A stretch of 64,000 nt of DNA from Episyrphus balteatus (taxonomy: Eukaryota > Arthropoda > Insecta > Diptera > Syrphidae): the NCBI RefSeq assembly GCF_945859705.1, contig NC_079134.1:51390402-51454401 (forward strand), given 5' to 3'. Both the position numbers and the translations under genes were made by a program. The notes beneath the pieces were generated by a model. The model had not been told where the DNA came from and did no database searches. It saw nothing but the letters and a program-made list of their open reading frames with translations. How positions within the stretch are numbered: position 1 is the stretch's first letter; every line of letters starts with the position of its first letter. This document shows positions 22,609 through 35,209 of the stretch, piece by piece.

Positions 22609-23789
22609 AACTTGAAAGTGGATAACGAAAACAAACGACCGATGTTAAACTACGACGAACGACGACGGATGTATCTCATGTCGAAAGTTATGCATTCTGT
22701 ATCTTAAACTTTGTTTTTGTTTTTTTTTTTTTTGTTTGGACCTTCTGGAGGGGCATCAGCATCATCGACCGATCGTCAGAGACAACAAGTTGCACGAACA
22801 CTTAATTAAAGGTTTTCGAATTTGATGAAGGTGAAGCTCACCATACAATATAAATGAGGTCGCAAATAAACGTTGGTTGGATAAAAAAAAAGTTAGTTAA
22901 GGTAGGTACCTACTTAGAACTCAGATGGGATATGATAATTTGATTCTTTATCTATACTCATGTTTCAATGTAGGTACACTACATAAGTATCAATGGAAAA
23001 TTTTCAGTTAAAAAAAAGGTGAGGTTCTATCTAAGATTGTAATAGATCTTTCCTTGAATATAACAACAAACTTGAAGTAAATAATTGTATTTTGACATAA
23101 GAGTTTAGTGATTGTTTAAGTATTCTTTGCCATATTCATAGTTTATAAGGGCAAAAAGTCTATTTCACAACTTAAAGAAATAATATGTAATTTATACATA
23201 CATTCAAAAATTGTTACATTGTAGATAGTTTATTAATAATATTCAACATAAGATTAAATTTATTTAAACCATATTTGTATCAGTTAATATTTAGTAACAA
23301 TAACAAATCGAATACTTTCTTTAAGTATTTCAGAGTATTTATAACACAGTAATAGAAGAAAGTGAAAGAAGGGAAAAAAGTTGTAACCTTTACAATAAAT
23401 GAACATAAGGGGGTCAAAATTCTTAAAATCGATATCTTTAAAAAGGCATATTTAAGACAAAAAATATGTTCCCAAGACTTGTAGCTGAGCTAATTTTACT
23501 TGAAATTGTCCTTTGATGTTTTCTTGTATCACTTACAGTTTAGAAATTACAAAATTTCAAGCTTTCAATATTTTAAATGCAAAAACGCTAATTTCAATAT
23601 TATTAGCGGGCAAAATATTGTTCAAAAAATTCTGCTTTAAAATTAATGTTATTAATAAAAGGTGCATTTGGGAAAAATCAGTTCGGAAAGCATAGAGTTA
23701 TGCAAATAGTGCATTTTTTGATATTTTAAATATTTTAAACAACCCTTAGAGGTAAGAAAGAAATAACTGAAAATGAGATACTTTGCGAT
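22609..23789. other. upstream region of amd, noncoding
   Basis: A moderately GC-rich stretch at 22630-22800 (CGAACGACGACGGATG and CATCGACCGATCG) contrasts with AT-rich flanks and may hold amd regulatory sequence. Farther out nothing is recognised. Confidence 0.3.
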
Positions 23790-25015
23790 CTCGGTGGATC
23801 TTAAAAGCAAATAAAAAAAAATATTTTTGGAAATTAAAAAAAATTGCATTAAAAAATTTTTGTTGCAACTGTAAAATATTTGCATTAAAAATATATCTAT
23901 TGCAAATAAAAAAAAAAAAAATTCAATACAAAATGTGTGGATTAAATATTTGTTTTTTAATAGTCATCGAATTTCTTACAATTTTGGAGATTTGACCATT
24001 CAAGGGTTGTATGAAATCATTTCATTTTTTATGTATTTGCTTTCCATTACAAATAAAAAAAAATATATTTATTGCAAATAAAAAAAATTTGCGTTAAAAA
24101 AAAATATTTATTGCAACTAAAAATATCTTGCATCAAAAAAAATTTTTATTGCAAATGAAAAAAATTTGCATTGAAAATAAAATTTTTATTGCAAATATAA
24201 ATATTTTGCATAGAAAAAAAAAAATGAAAAATTTTCTGTACCTATTGAAAAAAAAATTATTGCAAAATGTGTGCATTAAATATTTTTTTTACACTCCTCG
24301 AATTTCTTACAACAAATTTGACTACTTGACCTTATATTATCTTCAATATTATATATGAAAAAGTTTATGCATATGTATACCTATGGTCAAATAGCCAAAG
24401 TTGTAAGAAATTCGACGAGTATTGAAAAAAAAAATATTAAATTTTTTTTTTTCAATGCAAAATATTTTTCTTTGCAATAAAAATTTTATTTTCAATGCAG
24501 TTTTTCATTTGCAATAAAATTTTTTTTTCATGCAAAATATTTTTAGTTGCAATAAATATTTTTTTTTCAATGCAAATATTTTTCAGTTGCATTAAATTTT
24601 TTTTTTCAATCCAAATATTTTTCAGTTAACATAAATATTTTTTTTTTGCAATGCAAACATTTTTCAGTTGCAATAAAATTTTTTTTTTAAATGCGAATAT
24701 TTTTCAGTTAGGAAAATTTTTATTTTTCAATGTAGAATTTTTTTTATTTGCAATAAAATTTTATTTTAATGCAAAATATTTTTAGTTGCAATTCAAATTT
24801 TATTTTCAATGCAATTTTTTTCATTTGCAATATATTTTTTTTTAATGCAAAATATTTTTATATGTTTTTTTCATGCAAATATTATTCAGTTGTAATACAT
24901 TTTTTTTATTAATGATAAATATATAAATAAATATTTTTTTGTTAATGAAATTTTTTTTTATTTGGAATAAATGTTTCTTTTTTTAAATTTCAAATGCATT
25001 TTTTTTTTTTCAATT
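23790..25015. repeat. AT-rich hairpin array built on TTGCAATAAA / TTTATTGCAA
   Basis: Left half (23800-24290) repeats ATTGCAAATAAAAAAA and TTTGCATTAAAAA units. Right half (24420-25015) repeats their complements, CAATGCAAATATTTTTCAG and TTGCAATAAAATTTTT. At the centre, CTCGAATTTCTTACAA (24297) and TTGTAAGAAATTCGACGAG (24401) form an inverted pair. Roughly twenty units of 35-45 bp. Relatives are at 49390-49520 and 62340-62720. Confidence 0.75.
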
Positions 25016-26706
25016 GATATTTTTACAACCCTGGTCGAGGTACTGAAAAAGTAAAAGGAAAGTATTTTAGTCGAGATCAGTGAGGAAAAGGCTCGTGAAA
25101 ACTGGGGGGTGGGACCCTCACATAAACGGCTCAACGTTTATAAATCTTATTGCAACAGATTTGAAAGAATTTGGAAAAAAAATTGGCCAACATTATTCGA
25201 ACGGCACTGTATTTGATTCATTGATTGACGACTAAATAAAGTTAATTGTGTGAAAATGATTCATAAACGTCAACTGATTTCCTTACATTAATCTGTCGAC
25301 AATAATAACTTGAATATTCCTATTTTATTTTTTTTTGGAGTATTCAGTTGTTAATATGAATGTTACTATGAACACATACGAAATTAATATTTCATTTTCA
25401 AAAGAAACTAAAATTTTGTTTGACAAAAAAATGTTACGTATTCGTCACAGTGACCGCTGAGGTTTAAATTTTGAAAATCAAAAGATATTCATTCATTTGT
25501 TGGTTGTTAAAACATTGTAGGTGCTAAAGGGTAAGGTAATATGCTATTGCAAAATAACGGTGAATTTGTTTCGGGTTTGAAATAAAATAAAAAGAATTAA
25601 AAATGTGCATTAATATAGACAGTGGGAGACGTTCATGTACCATTATCACTGTACAAATACATGTATGCACGTTTATTAATTAAAACAAGTAAATTATGTA
25701 AAAAATGTCCAATTGAAACAGATTCCAACAACTACAGTCTAGCAAAAAGACTTATCAAATAATGATCTACTAATTATTTAATTTTTGTTCTGATTACTTA
25801 TAATAATATTTTAATCATTATTCATTTATTAATGTATGATGTAAGTGTTATTTTGTAAACAAAGTGTGTTTTAATTAGTTTTCCTACACTGTTTATCAAA
25901 TAATATAATATAGAGTTACCTAATTAAAAATGGGCAGATCGCATAGGATCGCTCCAATTTTGTTTTTCAAATTCTGAGGGTAAATTTCCATTTGCCCGTA
26001 ATCTTCGTGACTTGTATTAGTCGTTGACTATCGTCATTATGTTAATGATCTTCGTGACTTTTATGTGCACATATCTTCGATGTACTTACGTACATTTGTT
26101 ATTGACTTGGAACCTTTCTAAGAGTTGTTTTTTTTTAAGTAAGTACATTTCTCTTAGATCGAAAACTTGTTCGGAAATGGAATATAACTTTTATTGGGAA
26201 AGATGATTGGAGGTATGCATATTCAGACGCTTAACGCACTGGTTGATAAGTAGCAAATGACAAATGGCATGAAACTGTGCGGTTTTCAAATATTGTTTGG
26301 TTTAATTGATTTTATAAGATCTTTAATAATTTTCTTTTTCAGGAGTCCGGATTTAAATCAATTTGTCAATTTTATATAAATAATTTTAATTGTATTCAAT
26401 ATTAAGATAACTTGTTTGTATTTTCAACAATGTAGGATAGTAATGACAACAAAAGTTATTTAACTATAGCCGATTGCCGCTCAGTTTTACTACAGGTAGT
26501 TGATCAATTTGCAATTTAGTATTTAAACAATTACATTTTATTTGCAATTGTGTTACAATTATATTTACAATTATATATTTTAATATATAAATTTAAAAGT
26601 ATTAAATTTTTAAAATTAAATTAATTATGAAATTAAAGTTTGTATACGATATCCGGTAGCTTATTATCTATTATGCTAGCAACGGAAAAAAGCATATCAA
26701 TGGGAT
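25016..26706. other. noncoding, nothing assigned
   Basis: AT-rich spacer. No coding frames with recognisable motifs; no terminal repeats found. Confidence 0.35.
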
Positions 26707-28715
26707 TACTCCAGTCAAAGCGTCGGAAAAAAGGGCCTCACCTTGCGCAGAGAGGCACTGTTAGTTTTTATTTCATGGATCGATAGGGGTATATTTAAAA
26801 GGCTTAAACCCAATTTCTCACCACCTGATCATTCTTTTTAGCGGAGTTATTCACAAAAATGCAGTTTTTGGGATATTTTACTTCTAAGCTAATATCTTTG
26901 CTCCAGATTGTCGTAGACCAAAAAATAAACATACATTTTCTTTCTTATAATATTTTCTATCGTTGTATGTAATTTCATTGTATTTGAGTGAGTAAATATA
27001 AAATGGCAGCCATTTAAAGTCAAATTCTTGTTGTTAAAAAACACATTTTTGTCATTATTTCGAAAAAAGCTTATATCATGATTGACATTTTTCTAACCTA
27101 TTTTGTAGCCCTGTTCATGTCCTGCATTTTAAAATAAAAATGAGCTCTTTATCACCAAAGATGGCCGAGCTATTGATAAATGAACGCATGCAAAACCGGT
27201 GCGAAAACACCCTAAAATATCGTTTTTTGGGAATAACTCGACTTCAAAATGTCCTACGGCAAAAATAAAGCAATGAATTGTTTGTTACAACATTTTCTAT
27301 CAATTTAGTGCACATTCTTTTTGTTGAAACAAATAAAAAATAAGTAATATTAAGTCAAAGTCGTTTTTTTGTTTAGCAAACTCTTGCCTTCTTATTTTGC
27401 AAACGGTGCGAGTATTGGCTAAGAAAATAAAATATTATTGTAGTCCTTTAAATTATCTACTATTAAAAAAAAATTAGCTGTCTACGACTCACACGAGCCG
27501 AGAAATTAATTTTTTAAAAAAGGTCCAAATGACCAACGAAAAAACATAAGACAAATTCTCTAATAACAAGAAACAATGAAAACAACCCCTCTCACTGAGA
27601 ACTAGTATTCGAATCATAAACAAGGGAAATTTTTTTGGATTTTCGTACGGATTAATGCTTTCTTAAAATTATAATAACTCGGCTCTCGTGGGTCGTAGAA
27701 AGCTAAAGCTAAAACGAAGATCCGAGGAAGCCTTCATGTTAAAAATACCATCTCCCAAAAAATTGAACACGACCGACTCAGTTGGTATTGTCATGTTCAA
27801 AGGAGAGATCCTGAGAACCCCGTCAAAAAAGCAATATCATATAACGTTCCAACACGAAATAAAAAGAAAGGTAGGCCTAAAAACTCCTGGTACAAGCAAA
27901 TGCAAAAACACCAGCATTCAGTTGGCCTTAGAAACGGAACAATACAAAACCGGGAGGCTTGTCGCCGATTTCTGAGGTCAACCCGGCGAACCCCACAGGC
28001 GGATCACTAGTGTGAAGCAGTAATGTGGGAAGGTTATGATCCCCTCGACATCGAGATCATAACAGCGCCGAGAAAAGGAAGAAGAAGAAGATTTTTTATT
28101 TGTTTCAACAAAAAGAATGTGCACTAAATTGATAGAAAATGTTGTAACAAACAATTCATTGCTTTATTTTTTGCCGTAGGACATTTTGAAGTCGAGTTAT
28201 TCCCAAAAAACCATATTTTTGGGTGTTTTCGCACCGGTTTTGCATGCGTTCATTTATCAAGTTCTCGGCCATCTTTAGTGATAAAGAGCTCATTTTTTCT
28301 TTAAAATGCAGGACATGAACAGGGCTACAAAATAGGTCAGAAAAATGTCAATCATGATATAAGCTTTTTTCGAAATAATGACAAAAATGTGTTTTTTAAC
28401 AACAAGAATTTGACTTTAAATGGCTGCCATTTTATATTTACTCACTCAAATACAATGAAATTACATACAACGATAGAAAATATTATAAGGAAGAGAATGT
28501 ATGTTTATTTTTTGGTCTACGACAATCTGGAGCAAAGATATTAGCCTAGAAGTAAAATATCCCAAAAAATGCATTTTTGTGAATAACTCCGCTAAAAGAA
28601 TGATCAGGTGGTGAGAAATTGGGTTTAAGCCTTTTAAATATACCCCTATCGATCCATGAAATAAAAACAGACAGTGCCTCTCAGCGCAAGGTCAAATGAC
28701 GCTTTGACTGGAGTA
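26707..28715 (+). mobile_element. long-inverted-repeat element, copy A (TACTCCAGTC family)
   Basis: Ends TACTCCAGTCAAAGCGTC and its complement. The 3-bp GAT flanks both sides (26704-26706 and 28716-28718). Left arm 26707-27500 pairs with the right arm to 28715. A central unique spacer (about 27512-27682) separates them. The right arm has lost about 140 bp and gained a retrotransposon tail (27700-28092). The first 25 bp differ between ends (GGAAAAAAGGGCCTCACC left, ATTTGACC on the right arm), which gives the element a polarity. No transposase is encoded. Confidence 0.85.
27700..28092 (+). mobile_element. RTE/jockey-type LINE C-terminal fragment inside element A
   Basis: In the plus frame: RLSWYCHVQRRDPENPVKKA, then KKKGRPKNSWYKQMQKHQHS and NREACRRFLRSTRRTP. 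This is the usual end of non-LTR polyproteins (RL-W-GHV-R....GRP---W......R). It is followed by a tail ending in GAAGAAGAAGAAG. It replaces part of the right arm of element A. The 95-residue frame at 27688-27975 is a shadow of it. Confidence 0.6.
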
Positions 28716-28718
28716 GAT

Positions 28719-29437
28719 ATGACAGTCAAAGTTTTGTGTTATACTTCAAAAGTAATATTGTATGTATGTATGTAGGATTGTAGGTATATTGTTTGTGAGT
28801 AAAACTTTTTAGTTACATAGGAGGTGTCTTAAAAACGTCAAGAAGGATGAGACAACCCATCAGGTTGTGATAGATATCAGGAAAAATAAGCTAGGTACTT
28901 TAAAATCTGTAATAAAGTTTAGTTTTTGTTTTAATTTAATTTAAAAAAAAATTTCTAATATATGGGCTATGAATGAGAATTGGCGCCACATTTGACTTTG
29001 AATAATAAAAAATTCTATTAATATTTTGTTTGTTTTGTTTTTTTGTAATATCTTAAAAATAAACTGAATTTAAGAAGCTGAAGTTGAAAATATTTGATTC
29101 TTATTTGAAAGGGGTGTGTTGGCACCTGCACTAAAGTCATAATTCACACTAGTTGCACATTGTCCTAGTGCACTGTGGTGTATGTGTGCTTTTTTTATTT
29201 ATTAATTGGAGTTTTTTTTTTTAACAGCATGTGAAAGTTGGGGAAGACAAGACAGTTTATTGATTTTATAAGGATTTCTATTTTTTAAATAAACAATCTC
29301 AAAAATGAGAGAGAAAAAAAGTCTCGAAATGGACAGAAAGTAAATTGCACAAAAAACAGCAAATTTACTTTGCAGATATAAGTTTGTCGATCAAAATTAA
29401 AAATAAAATATATATAGTGGAGTAACTAAAGCAAATT
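28719..29437. other. noncoding spacer
   Basis: AT-rich with a short GTATGTATGTATGTAG run at 28759. An AGTGGAGTAACTAAAGC motif at 29416 is mirrored at 30617-30633 outside the next element. Confidence 0.4.
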
Positions 29438-30601
29438 ATTAGGGAACCCGGCCAAACAGTTCTGATTTTGATGATCTTTTTTTTTCAACAGTCGGTAATT
29501 AAAAATACTTCAAAGTCTGTAGGTTAAAAATTGTCGATGTTGCCGTATTGTTTTTTAAAATTAAAATATTTTTTTTTTTTTTACAAAACCATTTTTTTGC
29601 TTAAATTTCATAAAATAAATGATTCTCTAGGTAATTTAAGGAAAAACTATATATGGAAATAATATATTTATTTTTAAAAATATTTTGGCCATAGATATGA
29701 TAAGTTAAATTCCGAAGAAGAAAAGGTAATGTATATGATATTTTTGAAAAAAAAAGCTAAAATTAATCCAAATTCATTGGATTTTTCGATAAAAGCTTAA
29801 TTTATGCATTGAAATAATTGATTTTCTCAAAGACTTTGGCAAATAAGAACTTTAAACTTTTGCTTTTTTACTTTCGACAGTAAGGGCTATTGAATGAAAA
29901 ACTTTGCATGTATTTAAATGTTGAACTTAAAAAAAAAAATAGTTAATTTTTTTTCAAAACTTTTATTAAAAAAAGTTCTTTGAAAATGAAATACTTTTTA
30001 ATTTTTTCATAAACTGTTATACATATTGACATTTCTTTTTATAATTTCAAATCATAATAATAGTGGCCAAAAAAAATTGAAAACTAAATGCATTTAATAC
30101 CTATTAGGAAAAGGTTTTAAAAACGACATGTTAAAATTTTTTCAATTATTATTTTTTTTTTTTTCAAAAATCTGAGTTTAATTACCATTTTTTCAAAAAC
30201 CGTTTCCTCAATTTACTTAATTTTAATTTTACAAATATGTATGAAGCTTCTAGCTTTTTAAAAGTGTATATTAAAATATTGTAGGTGTTGCCATTGTGTT
30301 CAAATATTTTTTTTTGTAAAGTCAATTTGTGAGAAAATTGCTTTTTTTAATTGTCCTTCACTCCCATATAGTTGTTTTCCCTTAATTGCCTAGACCCTAC
30401 ACAATCTTTTAGCATTAATAAATTTATGAAATTTAAGCAAAATTTTTAAAAAAATTTTTTGTTCACAAAAGTCTTCAGTTAAATTTAAAAAATCAAAACG
30501 GCAACAGTGGCAATTTTTAATCTATGAACTTTAAAGTATTTTTTATTACCGACGGACTTAAAGAGCATCAAAATCAGAGCTATTCGGCCGGGTTCCCTAA
30601 T
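29438..30601. mobile_element. 1.16-kb long-inverted-repeat element with ATTAGGGAACCCGGCC ends
   Basis: Termini ATTAGGGAACCCGGCC(A/G)A. ATT flanks both sides (29435-29437 and 30602-30604). Arms pair through TTTAATTACCGAC/GTCGGTAATTAAA, TTGCCGTTTTG and further AT-rich stretches, but less perfectly than in elements A and B. Outside the flanks, AGTGGAGTAACTAAAGC and its complement also pair, suggesting insertion into an older palindromic MITE. No coding capacity. Confidence 0.7.
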
Positions 30602-30604
30602 ATT

Positions 30605-32045
30605 GACATTTTTTGAGCTTTAGTTACTTCACTTTTGAAAAAACAACTCGGATTGACACACAGTAAAACTAAAATAACATAACTTCGTACCTCATAAGAT
30701 TTTATTATGGTATGTACAAATTTGGCATTTATCACCATTTTATGCTCACAGTCGATCACAGTACAAGTGTTGCCGATCACAGTGCATATTGGCAATAAAT
30801 TTTTAAATTATTAAAAACGATGTATTTTAATATCAATTAGGTAATATCACTTCAGTATAATTACATCTTCAAAATCAATAGTTATGTTTTCACTTTATAG
30901 ACTTTTTGCTTACCTTCACTGTAATACTCTTGAATATTAATTAAACCACTTTAAGGTATTTTATTTTGAGACTGAACAATAAAATCCGCCTTTAAGTTTT
31001 GAATACCTTTATTTGTAAAAATAATAAAATTAATTAATAGCAACATCATGAACTAATAAAAATATGCTTATGAAAGCATAAATAATAATATTGTCATGAC
31101 ATGCAATTGTGTTGTAATAGGTCAGTTTGAACTTTGATGACAAAGCATGCATTTGTATAAATCCAACATTTATTGGAGAAAAAAACAATCAAAACATCGA
31201 CCAAATGCGTCATGTATGAAAACGAAATTGGTTCCGGTTGCATCGCTGCGTACTTCTTCGTAAAACTAAAATTAATGGTAAGAGTGCAGTGTAAGCTTAA
31301 TTAGACATAAAGAAAACATCGAAAGTGTTTCAAACACCTATATTGTTCAAATAATTCTTAATTAATGAATTGATGATATCTGCATTATATTTTTAAAACA
31401 TCAAACGCATGTGCATGAACAAAAAAAAAAAAAACACCATCTACTTTGTGATTGATGATACTATAATACCTGCATGAAAGGAAACTAATTAGAAAAGTCT
31501 AAGAAGTTCTTTCGCATGTTGTAACCATTTGTGCTGTCACAAAACATTTTCTTTTCTAACAATTCTTTACAATATTTTTTCCTTTCTTTTTTTGTTGTCA
31601 TGTCTGTTGGACTTTTTTTTTACTTTTTCAACCTAATCCAAGCAGACAGAGTCGAGTCCTCCAAAAAAATGAAAGAAAAAAGATATTTGGTTTAGAAAAT
31701 AGCTACCAAACATCATCAATCAATAAAAATCTCACACTTTTTTGTGTCTCCGACAAGTTCCTTAAGTTTTCTCAATTAGTTTCGGATGATTTAACATGTT
31801 TTTGAAGACGAAAACAGAATTAAAAACTTTCGAGGTTAGCAAAGTTATTGGAGTACTAAAGAAGATAAATTGATTTATTTTTTGGAGAAAAAAAAAGTAA
31901 AGATTCATGTAGTATTTCTGTTAGTACAAATCAGGTAACATTATGTTTTGCAATGGAAGCTTGTTCTGTATAAGTTTTAGGAAAAAGTGAAAACTTGTTC
32001 AGATTGTTATTAAATGGTGATAAGGATTTATTTAGTCAAAAAGTG
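30605..32045. other. noncoding, nothing assigned
   Basis: AT-rich spacer with poly-A at 31421-31434. No coding or repeat structure recognised. Confidence 0.35.
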
Positions 32046-32048
32046 TTA

Positions 32049-33826
32049 TACTCCAGTCAAAGCGTCATTTGACCTTGCGATGAGAGGCACTGTCTGTTTT
32101 TATTTCATGGATCGATGGGGGTATATTTAAAAGGCTTAAACCCAATTTCTCACCACCTGATCATTCTTTTTAGCGGAGTTATTCACAAAAATGCATTTTT
32201 TGGGATATTTTACTTCTAAGCTAATAGGTATCTTTGCTCCAGATTGTCGTAGACCAAAAAATAAACATATATTCTCTTCCTTATAATATTTTCTATCGTT
32301 GTATGTAATTTCATTGTATTTGAGTGAGTAAATATAAAATGGCAGCCATTTAAAGTCATATTCTTGTTGTTAAAAAACACATTTTTGTCATTATTTCGAA
32401 AAAAGCTTATATCATGATTGACATTTTTCTAACCTATCTTGTAACCTATCTCATGTCCTGCATTTTAAAGAAAAAATGAGCTCTTTATCACTAAAGATGG
32501 CCGAGCTATTGATAAATGAACGCATGCAAAACCGGTGCGAAAACAATCAAAAATATCGTTTTTTGGGAATAACTCGACTTCAGAATGTCCTACGGCAAAA
32601 AATAAAGCAATGAATTGTTCGTTACAACATTTTCTATCAATTTAGTGCACAATCTTTTTGTTGAAACAAATAAAAAATAAGTAATATTAAGACAAAGTCG
32701 TTTTTTTGCTTAGCAAACTCTTGCCTTCTTATTTTGCAAACGGTGCGAGTATTGGCTAAGAAAATAAAATATTATTGTAGTCCTATAAATTATCTACAAT
32801 TTAAAAAAAAAATTAGCTTTCTACGACCCACAAGAGCCGAGCTATTATAATTTTAAGAAAGCATTAATCCGTACGAAAATTCAAAAAAATTTCCTTTGTT
32901 TATGATTCGAATACTAGTTCTCAGTGAGAGGGGTTGTTTTCATTGTTTCTTGTTATATATTATAAGAGAATTTGTCTTATGTTTTTTCGTTGGTCATTTG
33001 GACCTTTTTTAAAAAATTAATTACTCGGCTCGTGTGGGTCGTAGAGAGCTAATTTTTTTTTTAAATTGTAGATAATTTATAGGACTACAATAATATTTTA
33101 TTTTCTTAGCCAATACTCGCACCGTTTGCAAAATAATAAGGCAAGAGTTTGCTAAACAAAAAAACGACTTTGTCTTAATATTACTTATTTTTTATTTGTT
33201 TCAACAAAAAGATTGTGCACTAAATTGATAGAAAATGTTGTAACGAACAATTCATTGCTTTATTTTTTGCCGTAGGACATTCTGAAGTCGAGTTATTCCC
33301 AAAAAACGATATTTTTGATTGTTTTCGCACCGGTTTTGCATGCGTTCATTTATCAATAGCTCGGCCATCTTTAGTGATAAAGAGCTCATTTTTTCTTTAA
33401 AATGCAGGACATGAACAGGGCTACAAGATAGGTTAGAAAAATGTCAATCATGACATAAGCTTTTTTCGAAATAATGACAAAAATGTGTTTTTTAACAACA
33501 AGAATATGACTTTAAATGGCTGCCATTTTATATTTACTCACTCAAATACAATGAAATTACATACAACGATAGAAAATATTATAAGGAAGAGAATGTATGT
33601 TTATTTTTTGGTCTACGACAATCTGGAGCAATGATACCTATTAGCTTAGAAGTAAAATATCCCAAAAAATGCATTTTTGTGAATAACTCCGCTAAAAAGA
33701 ATGATCAGGTGGTGAGAAATTGGGTTTAAGCCTTTTAAATATACCCCCATCGATCCATGAAATAAAAACAGACAGTGCCTCTCATCGCAAGGTGAGGCCC
33801 TTTTTTCCGACGCTTTGACTGGAGTA
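32049..33826 (-). mobile_element. long-inverted-repeat element, copy B (TACTCCAGTC family), opposite orientation
   Basis: Same termini as copy A. TTA flanks both sides (32046-32048 and 33827-33829), so it is an independent insertion. Arms of about 790 bp pair almost perfectly. The central spacer 32841-33022 is the reverse complement of the copy A spacer, and the asymmetric end (GGAAAAAAGGGCC) is on the right, so B is inverted relative to A. B lacks the LINE fragment and looks intact. Confidence 0.88.
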
Positions 33827-33829
33827 TTA

Positions 33830-35209
33830 GTCTTTAAAGCCGGTTTACGGACGATGATTTTACGTGATAATGTCATTCATAAGAAAACAGGTTGTGTGCT
33901 TTAGAAAAAAAAAAATCATCCAAAAATTATTTAAAAGCTAATAATTTTTATTGTAAAGAACTTAAGCTAAAGATTAAGACCTTACATATTTATGTCTGTA
34001 TGTTTTGTAGAAAAACGGAATAACTTTATTCATCATTTACAAGAAAAAGCTAAAAAAAATACCTTTTTTTTTTTTTGCTTTTCTCATTATATATCAATTA
34101 TTTTATATGAAAAGCTTACAAACAAATTACACCATTAAAAATCTAAAAATCTAAAAATAAAATTTATTGAAAACAATCATTTTTCATGGAAAAAGTGCAA
34201 AATCAAACTTTTTTTCTTCTAACACCATTAAATGGATTTTTTTTATATTACAAATTTTATAATTTCTGAAAGCTTACTATGTCATCTTTTATATGACGCT
34301 TCGATCATATGTATTTCTACGATGCTTACAAAAAGTTAGAATTTTTTAAAGCCAACCATGTCAAAATTAATATTATTACCATGCTCAATAAAGTTAACTA
34401 AAATTTGTATCTGTTCTAGATCACAAGAAAAAACGTGTTCAAAAATAGAGCTTATTCTACCGCTATCTCAAAATTGTGAAGACAAAATTGATTGAAATTT
34501 TGCACAAATATAGAACTTTTTTATTATCTTTATTTATTATCTATCTATAGTATAAATTTAATTTATTTTTCTGTTGAAGAAAAAAAGATAAAAATAAAAA
34601 AACTATTAAAAACGGTCAAAAAACATGGGACAGAAAAAAACTTGTTTTTCCCGTTATTAGGTCAAAAATCATTTAAGAATATACCCCTAATATTTTCTTT
34701 AATTTCTTTTGAATGGCATTTTTCAAATTGTCAAAAAAAATTTCAACTACGTATAATAAATATTTTGTCAAAGGTCTACCTCATGTTTTAGTTTTAAAAA
34801 CTCATTTATAATTTGGTTTTAAAATTTTTTAGAACGTTTTCAATAACATTCTACAACTTTCTATAAAATAGCCACTTTTTTGCAATTTCGTTTTACCCCT
34901 ATTTACCCTATTAAGTGATGGAATTTTTAAAAATCCTTCATTATTATTCAACCTTAGGTTATTACCTTTCAAATAAGCTATAGAAAATTTTTGTATCTCT
35001 TAAAGTTTATTTTTAATTTTTAAATGAAATTTTTGGCGTACTGCTAAAAATTTCAGGTGGAACGGGAGAAAATGGCGTCAGTTTTTCGTGAATGGCGGGG
35101 GTTCATCGATTTATTAGACGTTATCAAGTCAAAAAATAAAAAATGCTTTATGTTTTCATACAAAAAGGTTTCATCTATACAAGTATATTTCTTTTATTTT
35201 AAGCTGAAA
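33830..35209. other. AT-rich spacer, nothing assigned
   Basis: Long A and T runs with no motif-bearing frame. Open frames at 34492-34791 and 35057-35254 look compositional. Confidence 0.35.

Noticed and set aside
23783..24358. Lysine- and isoleucine-rich open frames
   Set aside because: Products of the AT-rich repeat array; no motif and no codon bias.
24000..25015. CRISPR-like array
   Set aside because: Units vary in length and have no constant repeat with unique spacers. The sequence is from an animal nuclear genome.
27688..27975. 95-residue open frame in element A as a gene
   Set aside because: A different frame of the same DNA matches the conserved C-terminus of a non-LTR retrotransposon.
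26707..33826. Inversion of the spacer between copies A and B by arm recombination
   Set aside because: The asymmetric terminal 25 bp are also swapped, so whole-element insertion in opposite orientation explains it.
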